Shown here: piece after piece, positions 1 through 11,639 of the stretch
Layout: each line of letters opens with the position of its first letter
How positions within the stretch are numbered: position 1 is the first letter of the stretch
Source of the DNA: Aaosphaeria pasadenensis
Lineage: Eukaryota > Ascomycota > Dothideomycetes > Pleosporales
Assembly: GCA_022813625.1 (NCBI GenBank)
Contig: JAKLMB010000008.1
Coordinates: 434,001 to 498,000 of the forward strand
Direction: 5' to 3'
DNA length: 64,000 bases
Position numbers and translations under genes: made by a program
The notes under the pieces: generated by a model
Seen by the model: only the letters and a program-made list of their open reading frames with translations
Told to the model about the DNA's origin: nothing
The model's database searches: none

Positions 1-8
1 GCATTCCT

Positions 9-541
9 TTAGCATACCTGCAAGCCACAGCTATTAGTCACCCAGTTGACAGTGACCTCACCTAAGTCAACATTATTGCCAGGATATACAGGGACACTTC
101 CACAGGCTCTGCAACCATGCTTGTATATATCAAGCAGCTTCTCTCTAACAACGGAGCCCTTGATCTTCTTTCCCCCCATGTTCTGAGTGAAAGCGCAGAT
201 TCCAAGTTTCGTAAATGGAATACGACAGTCGCCACAGACAATGCGCTTGTTTTCGGGATACTCGGCGTCGTTCTCGATGAACGAGGCCATATCGAGAAGA
301 CGATTGAGATAATGTCCGCACCCCAAACACATGGCGCTGCCTCTGCAGTTGATGCCCAGCCGTTTCTCTAGTCTGGTGCTGTTCGAAGGGAGTTCCTCAG
401 TCACTGATGGAGGTTTAGTGTACTGGTAAGACTCTTTTGATAGTGTAGTGAGACAGGCTTACTAGAAGTGGGTTGCGCGAAGGCAAAGGTGACGAAGAAG
501 GCCAGGCAAGCGAGAAATTTTCCAAATTTCTTGAGCTCCAT
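9..541 (-). CDS. KP4-like cysteine-rich secreted protein (killer-toxin family)
   Basis: Two exons on the minus strand, 541-463 and 403-9, with a 59-nt GT-AG intron (462-404; CTAAAC branch site), give 157 aa. Exon 1 encodes a typical signal peptide: a short lysine-rich start, a hydrophobic core and an AFA|QP-like cleavage site near residue 22. The mature part starts with a GINCRGS block and ends with an HGCRACGS block followed by VTVNW-like strands and two final Cys. I count ten cysteines in the mature region, the number expected for the five disulfides of the KP4 fold. The family is named after a virus-encoded killer protein of a smut fungus. Chromosomal homologues occur in many ascomycetes and are studied as antifungal proteins or plant-associated effectors. 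Role here is inferred: secreted, possibly acting on competitors or host. The gene looks intact (signal peptide, intron, all Cys). Confidence 0.87.
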
Positions 542-679
542 TCCAACGTAGGTAGTAAGTGAAGCAGGTTGGAAACGGTTCTTTATCTTGCTTGTCAGTT
601 AAAGTAGTAGACGTTGTATGTAGAGAACTGTGTGGTGTATCTTTTTGACTCGTAGAGGTTTGTGATCAACTCAAAATAC

Positions 680-685
680 TATATA
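680..685 (-). promoter_or_regulatory. TATA box for the KP4-like gene
   Basis: A TATATA hexamer lies about 140 bp upstream of the ATG at 541, a usual distance for a TATA-driven fungal gene with a short leader. Assigned from position only. Confidence 0.45.
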
Positions 686-689
686 GAGT

Positions 690-2275
690 TGCGCTGCCAT
701 AAAAAATGAACCTCACTATGGACAGTCATCGAGTGTGAGAGAGCGAACGAAATGATATAGTGGTGGCTCAGTGCTGAGATATGACTGGTAAATCGAAGTG
801 AAGGCAATTTCACTTTGCCTACTGACTGAAAGCACGTATCACCAACGGGGCTAGAGATTGATACCCCAAAGACAAGAACCGTGTGCAAGTATTATGCGTT
901 CCCAAGTCACCGTTGGGAGAGTTTCCTACGAAATTTATCCTCTGTACTGATTCTTAGTAGCATCATCTGTGTGACTTCCCGCAATTCGGTCATCACCTCT
1001 TCGTAGCTTTACACTCATATTGGCTAAATAATTGATGTGAACATGCAGTTCGACAAGATTGAGAGTATTCTACGTAGCAATATTCACTCACTGTGAACAG
1101 GTCAATTGGCTATGATCGAGGCCAGAAACGTTCAAAACTTCCCCTTGTATAGGATGTACATATTGCACTAATTAGACGTCACTCAGAGTCATAGTGCATT
1201 GACTTCTCCGGTTGCACGTGGACTCTCCAGAACGGCTACTCTTCAGAAAGACCACAAAGGCCAGAGCTATGGCATTTGCATGTCAGGCTAAACAATCACA
1301 TGGACTACTCGTACAATTGGGTGTCATTACGCTTTCTCTGGAATCTGCTTTCTGCACGTCCAGTACACATGTGACTGTGGCAGTTGGTTCCCCAAGATTG
1401 CCCCTACCGACGGAAAAGCTACCACGGGGAAGCAGCATCGATTAATGCAAGTACTTCTACTAGTATCTTGGTACTGGTAACACGACCACTGCTAAAGGCA
1501 AAGAACGCGGAGGTCCGGGGCACCCATACTATAGTGAGTAGTATCATCGGTCTACTTTGAAGGAAGGGTAACATCACATCCTCCACGCCTACTCGTATTA
1601 TCGTGAGCACAAACGTACTCGCAGCGTGTAGCATACCTTGGCTGCAACCCCAAGCAGTATGTGATGAACCAATTTCGGAATGAAAAGATAGCGTACCTGA
1701 TTATTTTAAGTACTAGATGTACTACTAGAGTAGGTAGCCCTACGGAAGAGTCGTTGCTAGTTCCTTCTTAGTGGCGGTACGGGCCAAGGTCGGTTCAAGG
1801 TTCTCAACATCATATGTGGGTCGATACAGAGCTTTGTTGCCTCTCACCACCATTCCATTACCAAATGGCGTCCCACTCCAAACATCTTTGCAAAAATATT
1901 CATCGCGAGATGCTGGACCGTGCAAATTCATCGCCTGCATTGCCTGCATCGCATGTCTTGGGTATGGCCATCGTGCGCCCACTTCTCCACATTCCGAAGC
2001 ATGTCCACCGGAGCAAATCTCCCTTGAATGAGCAGAATGAGACTGGTCAGATCCAGGGTCCCGAGGCTTCAACGACTCATCCAGAAAAACTTCAATGGCG
2101 AAGTCGGAGGCTAGTACAGTTTTAAATCGGGGAAACCTGGCGAGACGGGGTCGTCCGAGTGAACCGTGGATTGCTTTTATAAGAATCATTCCCTGGGTCA
2201 TGCTATCCTCCGCTCTCCCCTCGGACGACCTCCAATCCACTTCACACCATCTTTTGATTATATCCCAAGCCCAGC
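690..2275. other. Intergenic, no supported gene
   Basis: Divergent promoter region between the KP4-like gene (-) and the amino-acid permease (+). A TTTTATAAG TATA-like motif lies near 2176-2183, about 95 bp before the permease ATG. A long minus-strand frame at 1740-2414 overlaps the permease start and has no family resemblance. Nothing else recognised. Confidence 0.6.
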
Positions 2276-3713
2276 ATGGCATACGCTCAGGATGAAGAGC
2301 CCCATTACAGCGAGAAAGATAACATGGGCATCGACTATGCACGAGATGCGTACAAACACGATGAACCATACCAGTCCGAGGAGACCTACCGTACCCTAGG
2401 GAGATGGCGAGCATGTGTCATTCTCATCACCATCGAGGTTGGAATCGGTGTTTTGAGTTTGCCATCAGCTTTGAAGACTCTCGGCCTGATCCCAGGAATC
2501 ATTGCACTGTTCTTCTTTGGCGCCCTTACCACCTACTGCGGCTGGATCCTACTGTTGTTCTACCGAGCATATCCCATGGTTACCAATCTGGTAGACTGCG
2601 CTCGCTGTGTCGGAGGAAAGCCCTTTGAGGTCTCCCTGGGAATTGTCTTTGTAATGGAACTCGTCCTCATCTGCGCTTCTGCGAATATCACACTGTAAGC
2701 TCCACTTTTCGAGATTTCTATGCAACTCAACTAAATTAAACCCTTGCAGATCTATCGCCCTCAACTCTATCACTGGTCACGCTCTTTGCACCGTAATCTT
2801 CATGGCAATTCCGCATATTGCTTGTTGGTTGCTGTGCATTCCGAGGAAGCTCACATTTGCCGCGTTCTTCAGCTGGATATGCACGGTCTCGATTGTCGCT
2901 GCGGTTCTCATCGTCATGATTGCATTGGGTGTGTCGGGGCCAAATGCTCCTCCCGGTTTCGAAGCCGAGATCGTGCTCGTCGGAAAGCCAACGTTCGTTG
3001 AAGCGGTCAACGCGCTCCTCAATATCGCCTTCGCTTTTGCCGGAAACCAGAGCTTCATCTCAGTCATGGCCGAAATGAGAGATCCGTCAAAAGACTTCAC
3101 ACCAGCTTTGATCATGCAAAAGGGTTTCGAGGTTGTTGTTTATGTCGTTGTGGCCTGCGTGATCTACGCATTGGCAGGTGATGCTGTCACGTCTCCAGCC
3201 TTGGGATCTGCTCCCCGACTCCCCGCGAAGATCGCCTATGGCATTTTGATCCCTTCCGTCTTGGGCACCGGCTTGCTCATCGGTATCACGGCCATAAAGT
3301 ACATGTACACAGCGTTCATGAGGAAGACGAGGCCCGACCAAGTGAACACGCACAACACATGGACATGGACGGTGTGGATCACCATTGGAACTGTGTTCTG
3401 GATCGTGACATTTGTCGTATCCAACGCCATCCCTATCTTCAACTCCATATTAAGCATCAGCGCGGCGGTCTTCATTTCCTGGTTCACTTTTGGTCTTACG
3501 AGTTTGTTCTGGTTGCATCTCAACTGGAAAGTACAGTTCAGCACACCCACAAAGACGTGCTTGGCAGTTTTCAACTACTTGATCATTCTTATGACCTTAT
3601 TCTTGAACGCCGGCGGCCTCTATGCGTCTTTGCGTGCGCTCATTGATTTGTTCAATGACCCCGACAATTCGCTCAATGGCCCGTTTACTTGCGGGGATAA
3701 TAGCCTTTTCTAG
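2276..3713 (+). CDS. Amino-acid permease, AAAP family (fungal neutral amino-acid type)
   Basis: Two exons, 2276-2694 and 2750-3713, joined across a 55-nt intron (GTAAGC...TTGCAG) give 460 aa. A hydrophilic N-terminus of about 40 residues is followed by the first Aa_trans helix, with GRWRACVILITIEVGIGVLS then LPSALKTLG. About eleven hydrophobic segments then run to the C-terminus, as expected for the amino acid/auxin permease family (PF01490). Fungal relatives include the Neurospora MTR-type neutral/aromatic amino-acid transporters at the plasma membrane, of similar length (about 450-480 aa). The intron falls right after ICASANITL, inside a membrane helix, and the frame closes exactly. Substrate specificity cannot be read from the sequence. 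The gene stands alone, with PP2C downstream on the same strand. Confidence 0.93.
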
Positions 3714-4198
3714 ACTGCCTGCTTTTTTCTTCTTTTATCTGCGTATGGCACGTTTTTGCATAGCAATTCGAATCTTCTATTAAGAACAATTGAACCCGTC
3801 CAACTTGTACAATGTGATAGAAAGCCGAACAAGTGATGTAGCGTAGAGACATTCAACGTCATAGTAAGAGTGCTAGTCCAGGAACATGTTTACGTATGCT
3901 GAATGTTTGGACATCCACGACAATCGTATTTAAACATTTCTATTGGCCAATTGTGACCAATGCCAACTGTATTGCCAGCTGCAAGCAGAGACTAGTGCAA
4001 TTGCAAAAGATAGTGCAGATTTGCCTTGTACGGGTAATTATGTGTCAGTCGAATCGACATCGCAAGTAGTACTCGCAGTTAGGCTGGATAACCTGTTCCC
4101 CCACAGCCAAGCCGAAGCGGTTGGAGACGCTCACCCACGGCATCCGTGACATCCACCAACACCAAACACTGGCTCAACACCATGTATCCTTCCTCAGC
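3714..4198. other. Intergenic between permease and PP2C
   Basis: Holds the permease 3' region and the PP2C promoter. No coding signal; an AT-rich stretch near 3770-3940. The frame upstream of 4199 stays open back to 4121 but has no in-frame ATG. Confidence 0.6.
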
Positions 4199-6097
4199 AT
4201 GTGGAAACCTCCAGTTCGCTCCTACAAAGCCAGTCGATGGCCTCCGTCCCCGACTGGCGCACCCAATCGCGACTGGATCGGTTCTGCCACGGTAATAACG
4301 AGCTCAAGTAGCTACCGCGTCCCCCTCCACCTCCGCCGTCCGTTCCACGAGTACTTCGTAACGCATCTTCCTTCCACCTCACTGCATCCTGATTCCAGAG
4401 CGCCCTTCGGACCGCACCACAAGCTTCCGCGAGATAAAAGCACGCCGCATGACCCCCATGGCACGAATAGAACCCCGGCCGCGGCGATGCCCATGGCGGG
4501 GTCGTCGCGGGAGATGACAGTCGTACGGATACCATTGAAGAGCGCAAAACACCACTTTGGCGTTTCGTTGTCGCGCGGAACACGCCCGTACAACGAGGAT
4601 GCATTCCAGGCAGGCACAATTGAGATTCCCGCGTTCGCGAAGCGACGCCCGATCTCATTGACCAGGAGGAGCGGCAGCGTACCGGCTATCACACCCGCCG
4701 ACAGTGCAAGCGGAGATCCACAGGTGTTCTACTTTGGAGTGTTCGATGGGCATGGTGGAAATGAGTGTTCGGGATTTCTGAGGGAACAGCTGCATAATTA
4801 TTTGGAGGACGCTACAAAACAGTTCGAATTGGCGAGTAGCTTGCAGAAGAGTGCCAATGGAACGTACCCAGGTGGTTACAATAGCTTCGGGGAACGGGTG
4901 GGCCTCGCTGCAGGCAGCGCGGATGAAGTGACGGGCAAAGACGTTTTAAATTCAGTAAAGACACATACACCTCCTGGAGTGAGGCCCCTCAAACCGCCAG
5001 AGCCGGGAACAGGTCAAAAACCCCCTCCCCCAGCATCCAAGAGTAAGGAGGAATTGGTCGATAGCGCACCACCGGTCAAGCAATCAGACAGCATTAGAAA
5101 GGCTGAGGAGCTGGAACGTTGCCTCGTCAGGGACTGGAAAGAGTTGGTCGGAGGCTACTTTCGACGCTTCAAGCCGGAATACTTCTCCATGTCCGCAGGT
5201 GGACGTGGGCACCCTGCCGAGAAAGCCGTCATTTCAAAGCGCAATTCTCCCAACTCGTCAATCTCGGATGATACCATAGAGGGCATCGGAATCGAAACAG
5301 TGCTACAGTATGCATTCCTCAAGGCCGACTATGACTTCGTCGCTGCGCAAGTAGGCAAACAAGACGAAGACCCTGTTCTGGCGGACAAAGCTATCAACGA
5401 CGATGACATTCTCGGGCATCCTTCGCGCTCAGGGAAAAGCATTGGCGGGCCGAACCGATTCAAGGGCGGTAGCACCTGCAGTATCGCTCTAATATCTACT
5501 CCCACACCGTCTCCATTCTGGCACCCTGCGTCGCCGTCCACCATCATCACAGCACACGTCGGCGACACCCGCATCATCCTGTGCAAGACAGCGACTGGCC
5601 TCGCCGTGCCGCTCACCTCCAACCACCACCCTTCGCTACCCGAAGAGGCAACACGCCTGCGCCGCTACGCCGCAACCTTCGTGACCGATTCATTCGGCGA
5701 GGAACGAGTCTCTGGGCTCGCCAACACACGAGCATTCGGAGACATGGCATCCAAACGCATCGGCGTATCCGCCGAACCCGAAATCCGACGTGTCGAGCTC
5801 GCCCCCGCAGAATACTCTTTCATGGTCCTCATCTCCGACGGTGTCTCAGGGCACCTTTCGGACCAAGAGATCGTAGACATCGTGAAGGAAGCAAAGACGC
5901 CCGAGCAAGCCGCACGTGACGTGACGAGCTTCGCGACCGAAGTCGCCAGCGACGCGGACAACGCAACCACACTGGTTGTGAGACTGGGCGGGTGGGAGAG
6001 GAGGAGCGAAGGCGGGTTGGGGAGCATGGGGACGAAGGAGATGAGGGATTGGAGGAAGGAGGAGGCGGAGAATCCGAGGGGGAGGGGGAGGATGTGA
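4199..6097 (+). CDS. PP2C-type Ser/Thr protein phosphatase (Ptc6-like, probably mitochondrial)
   Basis: Single-exon frame of 632 aa from the ATG at 4199, the first in-frame ATG. The N-terminus is rich in Arg, Ser and Pro and poor in acidic residues (MWKPPVRSYKASRW), which looks like a mitochondrial presequence. The PP2C core starts near residue 120 (HFGVSLSRGTRPYNEDAF). The metal-binding FGVFDGHGG motif has its Asp at residue 183. Later motifs follow: GDTRIILC, GLANTRAFGD, LISDGVSGHLSD and DADNATTLVV. An insertion of about 200 residues, rich in Ser/Pro/Lys, separates the early and late motifs, as in fungal Ptc6/Ptc5-type enzymes. Expected role is Mg/Mn-dependent dephosphorylation, with mitochondrial phosphatases of this group acting on pyruvate dehydrogenase or in mitophagy. 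The Ptc6 assignment is by resemblance and moderate; the PP2C assignment is firm. Confidence 0.9.
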   Translation: MWKPPVRSYKASRWPPSPTGAPNRDWIGSATVITSSSSYRVPLHLRRPFHEYFVTHLPSTSLHPDSRAPFGPHHKLPRDKSTPHDPHGTNRTPAAAMPMAGSSREMTVVRIPLKSAKHHFGVSLSRGTRPYNEDAFQAGTIEIPAFAKRRPISLTRRSGSVPAITPADSASGDPQVFYFGVFDGHGGNECSGFLREQLHNYLEDATKQFELASSLQKSANGTYPGGYNSFGERVGLAAGSADEVTGKDVLNSVKTHTPPGVRPLKPPEPGTGQKPPPPASKSKEELVDSAPPVKQSDSIRKAEELERCLVRDWKELVGGYFRRFKPEYFSMSAGGRGHPAEKAVISKRNSPNSSISDDTIEGIGIETVLQYAFLKADYDFVAAQVGKQDEDPVLADKAINDDDILGHPSRSGKSIGGPNRFKGGSTCSIALISTPTPSPFWHPASPSTIITAHVGDTRIILCKTATGLAVPLTSNHHPSLPEEATRLRRYAATFVTDSFGEERVSGLANTRAFGDMASKRIGVSAEPEIRRVELAPAEYSFMVLISDGVSGHLSDQEIVDIVKEAKTPEQAARDVTSFATEVASDADNATTLVVRLGGWERRSEGGLGSMGTKEMRDWRKEEAENPRGRGRM

Positions 6098-8593
6098 TGG
6101 TGATGCATTCCTCCTCATGCGTGCGGCGTTGCCCACGCGGTTATTTATTGACTACTACCTACTTATTTTCTTCTCATTTGTTTTCAATGTCGAGGGGACA
6201 TGATGTCTATACAGCGAGTTGGTGCTTCTCAGCCATCGCATCATCACAAGCAAGGTGTTCTGCAGCTCATAGGGTGAACTATTCTTTTTCGTACGGACAG
6301 TGGGTTCGTATCATGGTATCATATCATTCATGTGCAATCATTCAAGTTATTTGCATTCATCGGGGATGTTCGCTTCACTGTTGCGGACATCACCTGGTAC
6401 GTCTTCACCCGATACATACCAGATATGTAGCGATTCTAAGCAGTGCTCTTCCGAACAATACACAAAACATACCCTACAAAAAAAGACTAACGACAGTGAT
6501 TTGACGACCAATTGTGTTACAAAAGCCCCAAGCCCAGCTTCCCTAAGGACTAGAAATCAAAAGATGACGTCTCCCTTCCGTGGCAAATCACCACGCCAGA
6601 CAGCCGTCCAATGGATGACGGTGGATTGACGACGCATCAGCCAAGCGAGAAGAGCCGCCGACCGCCCGGCTCCCAGGAGCCCGAGGAAAGGGGAATGGGG
6701 GAGCTGGACTGGCACTGGCACGGCTGGGCTTGTGTCGTTGGTTTGTACGGTTCGTCTGGGTTGGAATTGCTCGTGCTACGGAGTAATATACCGTCACCGT
6801 ATGTAGTGAAGGGGGCAGAGAATGCACGGTGGTGCTCGTGGTGCTGAGAACGGCTGGAGGGTTAATAAGGCAACCAAGGAGGTCGACAGCCCAGCCAGCC
6901 AGCCCAGCCAGCCAGCCGGTCAGGGTCCGTAGTTTACTCGTATAGGGCTGCAGTCCGGGGAGGAGGGAGGGTTTTCTTCGCGGTACTCCGTACAAAGTAT
7001 TGGAAGCGAACCAATAATTCACCTGAGTTGGGTTTTTGTTCGTTCTTCTTTCTTTCTTGTTTTGCTTGATACTGTCTTGCTATTGATTATTGCTGAAATA
7101 TGGTTGCCTTACGAGAGGCACCTTTCAAACTCTTTTTCCCTTATAATGGCATTTGGTAGGGATAAAGAAAGAGGGGCTTGGTTGTCAAGGAATGTCAGCC
7201 ACAACGTCTGTGGAGGCATTATTGTGAGGTGAATGCAGTGACGACTGCCTGGAAGTCGGTGTGAAGAGGACCATGACACACAATGGCATGAGACACATGA
7301 ATAAATAAAGATGTTAAGACCAAAGAACGAGGCAAAGACACGATGTTCCCCGCGTATGTAGGCCGTATACGTATTGTCTTGTGTACCTATAGGTAGGTAC
7401 CTATACATACCGGCTTTGTCTGCCTAGTACTAATTACTTCTCGTACTAAAGCGAGAATCTTCATTTACAGGTACACCTACACCGACACCGCTGCCTTCCA
7501 TCTGACAGGCGCACTCCTACCCAGGGACAGGATACAGCTGCTCTCATAATAATACTTCCACTCCACAAGACGATGCATGTGAAGTTAAAAAGAAGCTAGG
7601 GCTGTCTCTTCATCTCGCCCTACGCCACGGTCCTCGTACTAGTCTTCTAACGAATCCCATTCTCCCCTTTTCTAGAAGAAAAATTAAGAGAAAAAAAAAA
7701 CAAAAACAAGAAGAGGAACCAGCATTATTACCGCCGAGAGGAAAGCGTGGGTGGGGCAGGCTTCGTAAGAGGGAGAAGATGAGATTCAATAAAACACCCG
7801 CCGCACAGGGAAAAGGGTTCATATTCTTCTTTCAGAACTTTGCCTTGTCTATTGATTATTTGAGGTGACGTTGGGTGGCCGTGTGTGGCAGCTGTAACTA
7901 TGCTGCTGGTACCTTTACCTGCATAGCTGCATACCCAGGTACCTGTACTTATGGAACTAGTTGGAATACTGTGTATGTGGTTGTAGCAGCTACTTGTACC
8001 TTTGTAGTAACGGTGGCAGCAATAGTGGAAGTATTAGTTGGGTAGTAATAATAATAGTAGAATGTAACTTAGTAGTAAAGATATGAAGTAATCTCTCTCT
8101 TTCTCTTCTATTCTCTTTCTCTTGTCTTGTACGAGTAATAGTTATTACCGCGCTACCTTCTTTCGCTTCAAGAATTCCCTTCCCCCTACAGTTGCCCTAC
8201 ACAGTACAGTACGGGAGTACACTACACACTACACACTACACTACGTGACTACAAACACTACTGCTCTTCCGCCCACCGCAACTTCCTACTCCCTCCTACC
8301 CTACCACCTAAACTACTAACTACTACTACTACCTCCACCCACTACCTCCACCTCCTCTCCCCCCAAAACAACAATCCCTTTCTCTCCTTCACACAAACTT
8401 CAACCCTCCTACCACTCCCCCCGCACCCCGACACCTTCATCATCATTCTTTTTCTACTCACAACAACTCCTCCTGTCCCTCTCTGAGACCCATACCCACA
8501 CACACGCACCTTTTCTTTCTTGCTCAGCGCTAGTAACAGTTACAAAACTGAGTACCCCTCCATAATCAGAACTCCCTCCCTCCCTCCTACAAC
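6098..8593. other. Long intergenic region with pyrimidine-rich importin leader
   Basis: About 2.5 kb without a gene. The last 500 bp before 8594 are strongly C/T-rich on the plus strand, with CT tracts near 8091-8130 and ACTACACACTACA repeats near 8218-8245. This is typical of promoters and leaders of highly expressed fungal genes. Several TAGGTACC-like short repeats occur near 7385-7410 and 7915-7945. Confidence 0.6.
6888..6918. repeat. (AGCC)n-type microsatellite
   Basis: Tandem CAGCCAGCC units, imperfect, about 30 bp, in the intergenic region between PP2C and importin beta. Confidence 0.7.
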
Positions 8594-11500
8594 ATGGACA
8601 TCAACCAAGTGTTGGAGGGGACCCTCTCCGCAGGTAGGCTACTCTCCTTTGCTTCTGATTTTGACCCCCTCCTCTACCGCTACGGTGCCATACTCACCTT
8701 TTCTCAGATGCCAACATCCGTCAGGCTGCTGAGCAGCAGCTCACCCAGGCCGCCGAAGCCGACTTCGTAAGTCCGCCCTGTCCCTGAATTCAAGCCCGCC
8801 TGAGACGGCAATCCCCCTCCCAAATTCTTCACCCGCTGACCTGGTCTTCTCTATAGCCTCAATACCTCACCATCCTCGGCACCGAGCTCGCAAACGACGG
8901 TGCCCAGCCGCACATTCGAACCGCTGCCGGTCTCGCCCTCAAGAACGCCTTCACTGCACGCGAATATTCCAGGTTACGCGAGGTCCAGGACCGATGGTTG
9001 AACCTCGACGCAGAGATTAAGGCAAATGTCAAGGCTCTTGGTCTCCGCACGTTGGCTTCGGCGGACTCCCGCGCCGGACAGTCTGCTGCCCAGTTCATTG
9101 CCTCTATTGCAGCCATCGAGATACCCCGCCAACAATGGCCGGAGCTTATGCCCACGCTTGTGGAGAACGTGGGACAAGGAGCGGACCACCAAAAACAGGC
9201 CTCTTTGACCACAATAGGCTTCATCTGCGATACTGACGACGTCGAGCTCAGGGACGCTCTGGCACACCATTCCAACGCTATTCTCACGGCTGTTGTCCAG
9301 GGTGCCCGCAAGGAGGAGACCAACAATGACGTCCGATTCGCCGCCATTTCCGCCCTCAGCGACTCCATCGAGTTCGTCCGGTCCAACTTTGACAACGAGG
9401 GAGAGCGTAACTACATCATGCAGGTCATTTGCGAGGCTACGCAGGCGGACGACAATCGCATCCAGCAGGGAGCTTACGGCTGTTTGAACAGGATCATGGG
9501 CTTGTACTATGACAAGATGCGTTTCTACATGGAGAAGGCACTCTTCGGTTTGACTATTCAGGGCATGAAGAGTGACGAAGAGGATGTTGCCAAGCTTGCT
9601 GTAGAGTTCTGGTGTACCGTTTGCGAGGAGGAAATCTCCATTGAGGACGACAACGCTCAGGCCCACGACGAGGGTTCCACGGAGTTGAGGCAATATCATA
9701 ACTTTGCTCGCGTAGCCACCCAGGAGGTTATTCCCGTCCTCCTTGAACTCCTCGCTAAGCAGGATGAGGATGCCGACGACAACGAGTACAACACATCCCG
9801 CGCCGCATACCAATGTCTTCACCTCTGGGCACAGTGCGTCGGTTCCGCTGTCGTGCCCGCGGTCCTCAGTTTCGTCGAGAAGCACATCCGCTCCGAGGAC
9901 TGGCATTTCCGTGATGCTTCCGTCTCGGCCTTCGGTGCCATCATGGAGGGCCCCGAGGAGCAGGTTTTGGATCCCATTGTCAAGCAGGCTCTGCCCGTCC
10001 TGATCGCGATGATGGATGACCAGGTCGTTCACGTCAAGGACTCCGCAGCGTACGCCCTCGGACGCATTACCGAGGCGGTTCCCCACGCCCTGGACGAGCA
10101 GCAGCATCTCCCCACCCTCATTGGAGCTCTTTTCAACGGTTTGTCAAGCCACCCCAAGATGGCTGCATCTTGCTGCTGGGCATTGATGAACCTTGCCGAG
10201 AGGTTTGCCGGTGAGCCTGGCTGCCAGACAAATCCTCTGTCCGCCCACTTCCAACAGAGCATCACCCACCTCCTCCAGGTCACTGAGCGTGCCGATGCGG
10301 ATAACCAGCTCAGGACCGCTGCCTACGAAGTGCTCAATGCTTTCGTCACCAACTCCGCTGGAGACAGCGTCGCAATGGTCGCTAGCTTGTCAAACGTCAT
10401 CCTTGAACGATTAGAGAAATCCATCGCCCTTCAATCCCAGGTTGTCAGTGTTGAGGACAAGTTGACATTGGAGGAGATGCAAACCAGCCTTGCTAGTGTT
10501 ATTATGGTAAGGTCAAAATGTGAACTTCTCACGCAATGTAACTAACCAGCTCTCCTACAGGCCATTGTCCAGAGATTGGAGGCTGATATCAAGCCGCAAG
10601 CCGACCGCATCATGCAGACCTTGCTCCAACTTCTCTCTGCGGTTGGTGCTAAGTCCAGTGTGCCTGACACCGTTTTCGCTGCCATTGGCTCCATTGCCAC
10701 CGCTCTCGAGGAGGATTTCCTCGTATACATGGAGGCCTTCAAGCCCTACCTTTTCAATGCTCTCGGCAACCAGGAGGAACCTGGCCTTTGCTCCATGGCG
10801 ATTGGTCTTGTTAGCGACATCACTCGATCTCTAGGAGAGAAGGTCCAGCCTTACTGCGATGCCTTCATGAACTACCTCCTCAACAACCTCAGGGTATGTT
10901 TTCCACGCTATATTTATTCCATGCAATCGCTAATGAGCATTATTTAGAGTTCGCAACTTGGCAACACGTTCAAGCCATCTATCCTCCAGTGCTTTGGTGA
11001 CATCGCACAGGCTATCGGTGGTCACTTCGAGACATACCTTGTCGTTGTTGCTCAAGTTCTTCAGCAGGCTGCCACTGTTTCGGTGAACAACGCAACCAGC
11101 TTTGAGATGATGGACTACGTCACTTCGCTCAGGGAAGGTATCGTGGATGCTTGGGATGGTGCTATCATCGCCATGAAGATCAGCAACAAGAGTGAGTCGA
11201 TACATTATTCCTTCACATGACTAGCAATGCTTACAATGCGCAGCTCAACTTCTCGCCCCTTACGTGGAGTCTATCTTCCACCTCCTGAACATCATCCACC
11301 AAGACCCTAACAGGACCGAGTCCCTGCTACGATCTTCGTGCGGTGTGATTGGGTATGTAAATTTTCCTAATCTTGGTTTCTGATGCTAACGAAAATAGTG
11401 ATCTCGCGGACGCATTCCCCCAAGGTGAATTCCGAGACTACTTCCGACAGGACTTCTTGACCACCATGACGAGGGAGACCCGAGCCAACCAGGACTACCT

Positions 11501-11639
11501 GAACCGCACACGCGACACCGCCCGATGGGCACGTGAGCAGATCAAGCGCCAGATTGGTATGTGAACTCTGTATTGGATCAGACTTCACACCTGTTCATAT
11601 CTAACTTGACTAGGCGGCAACCAAGGCGTCATGGCCTGA
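8594..11639 (+). CDS. KAP95: Importin subunit beta-1 (karyopherin beta, Kap95)
   Basis: Eight exons: 8594-8633, 8708-8766, 8857-10506, 10561-10893, 10948-11191, 11244-11352, 11399-11556 and 11614-11639. Together they give 872 aa, matching the usual 860-880 aa of importin beta. The protein starts MDINQVLEGTLSADANIRQA and is a continuous array of HEAT repeats. The N-terminal part carries the conserved RTAAGLALKNAF helix region for Ran binding. The acidic loop DEDADDNEYN lies mid-protein, and WGFRDAS-like HEAT helices (WHFRDASVSAFGAI) follow. Role: carries importin-alpha/NLS cargo through nuclear pores and is released by RanGTP. All introns are 46-90 nt, GT-AG, and every junction restores the frame. 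The final exon encodes only eight residues (GNQGVMA end). Identification is firm. Confidence 0.97.

Noticed and set aside
9..541. Idea that the KP4-like gene is an integrated virus copy
   Set aside because: It has a spliceosomal intron, its own signal-peptide exon and a TATA box, and no other viral sequence is nearby. Chromosomal KP4-like genes are common in ascomycetes.
1740..2414. A 224-codon open frame on the minus strand
   Set aside because: It overlaps the start of the permease gene, is rich in Arg, Cys and His without domain-like pattern, and has no supported promoter. Read as chance.
4182..4290. Alternative PP2C start at the out-of-frame ATG at 4182
   Set aside because: Its frame ends after about 37 codons, and the only donor would need a 21-nt intron to reach the phosphatase frame. 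The ATG at 4199 is preferred.
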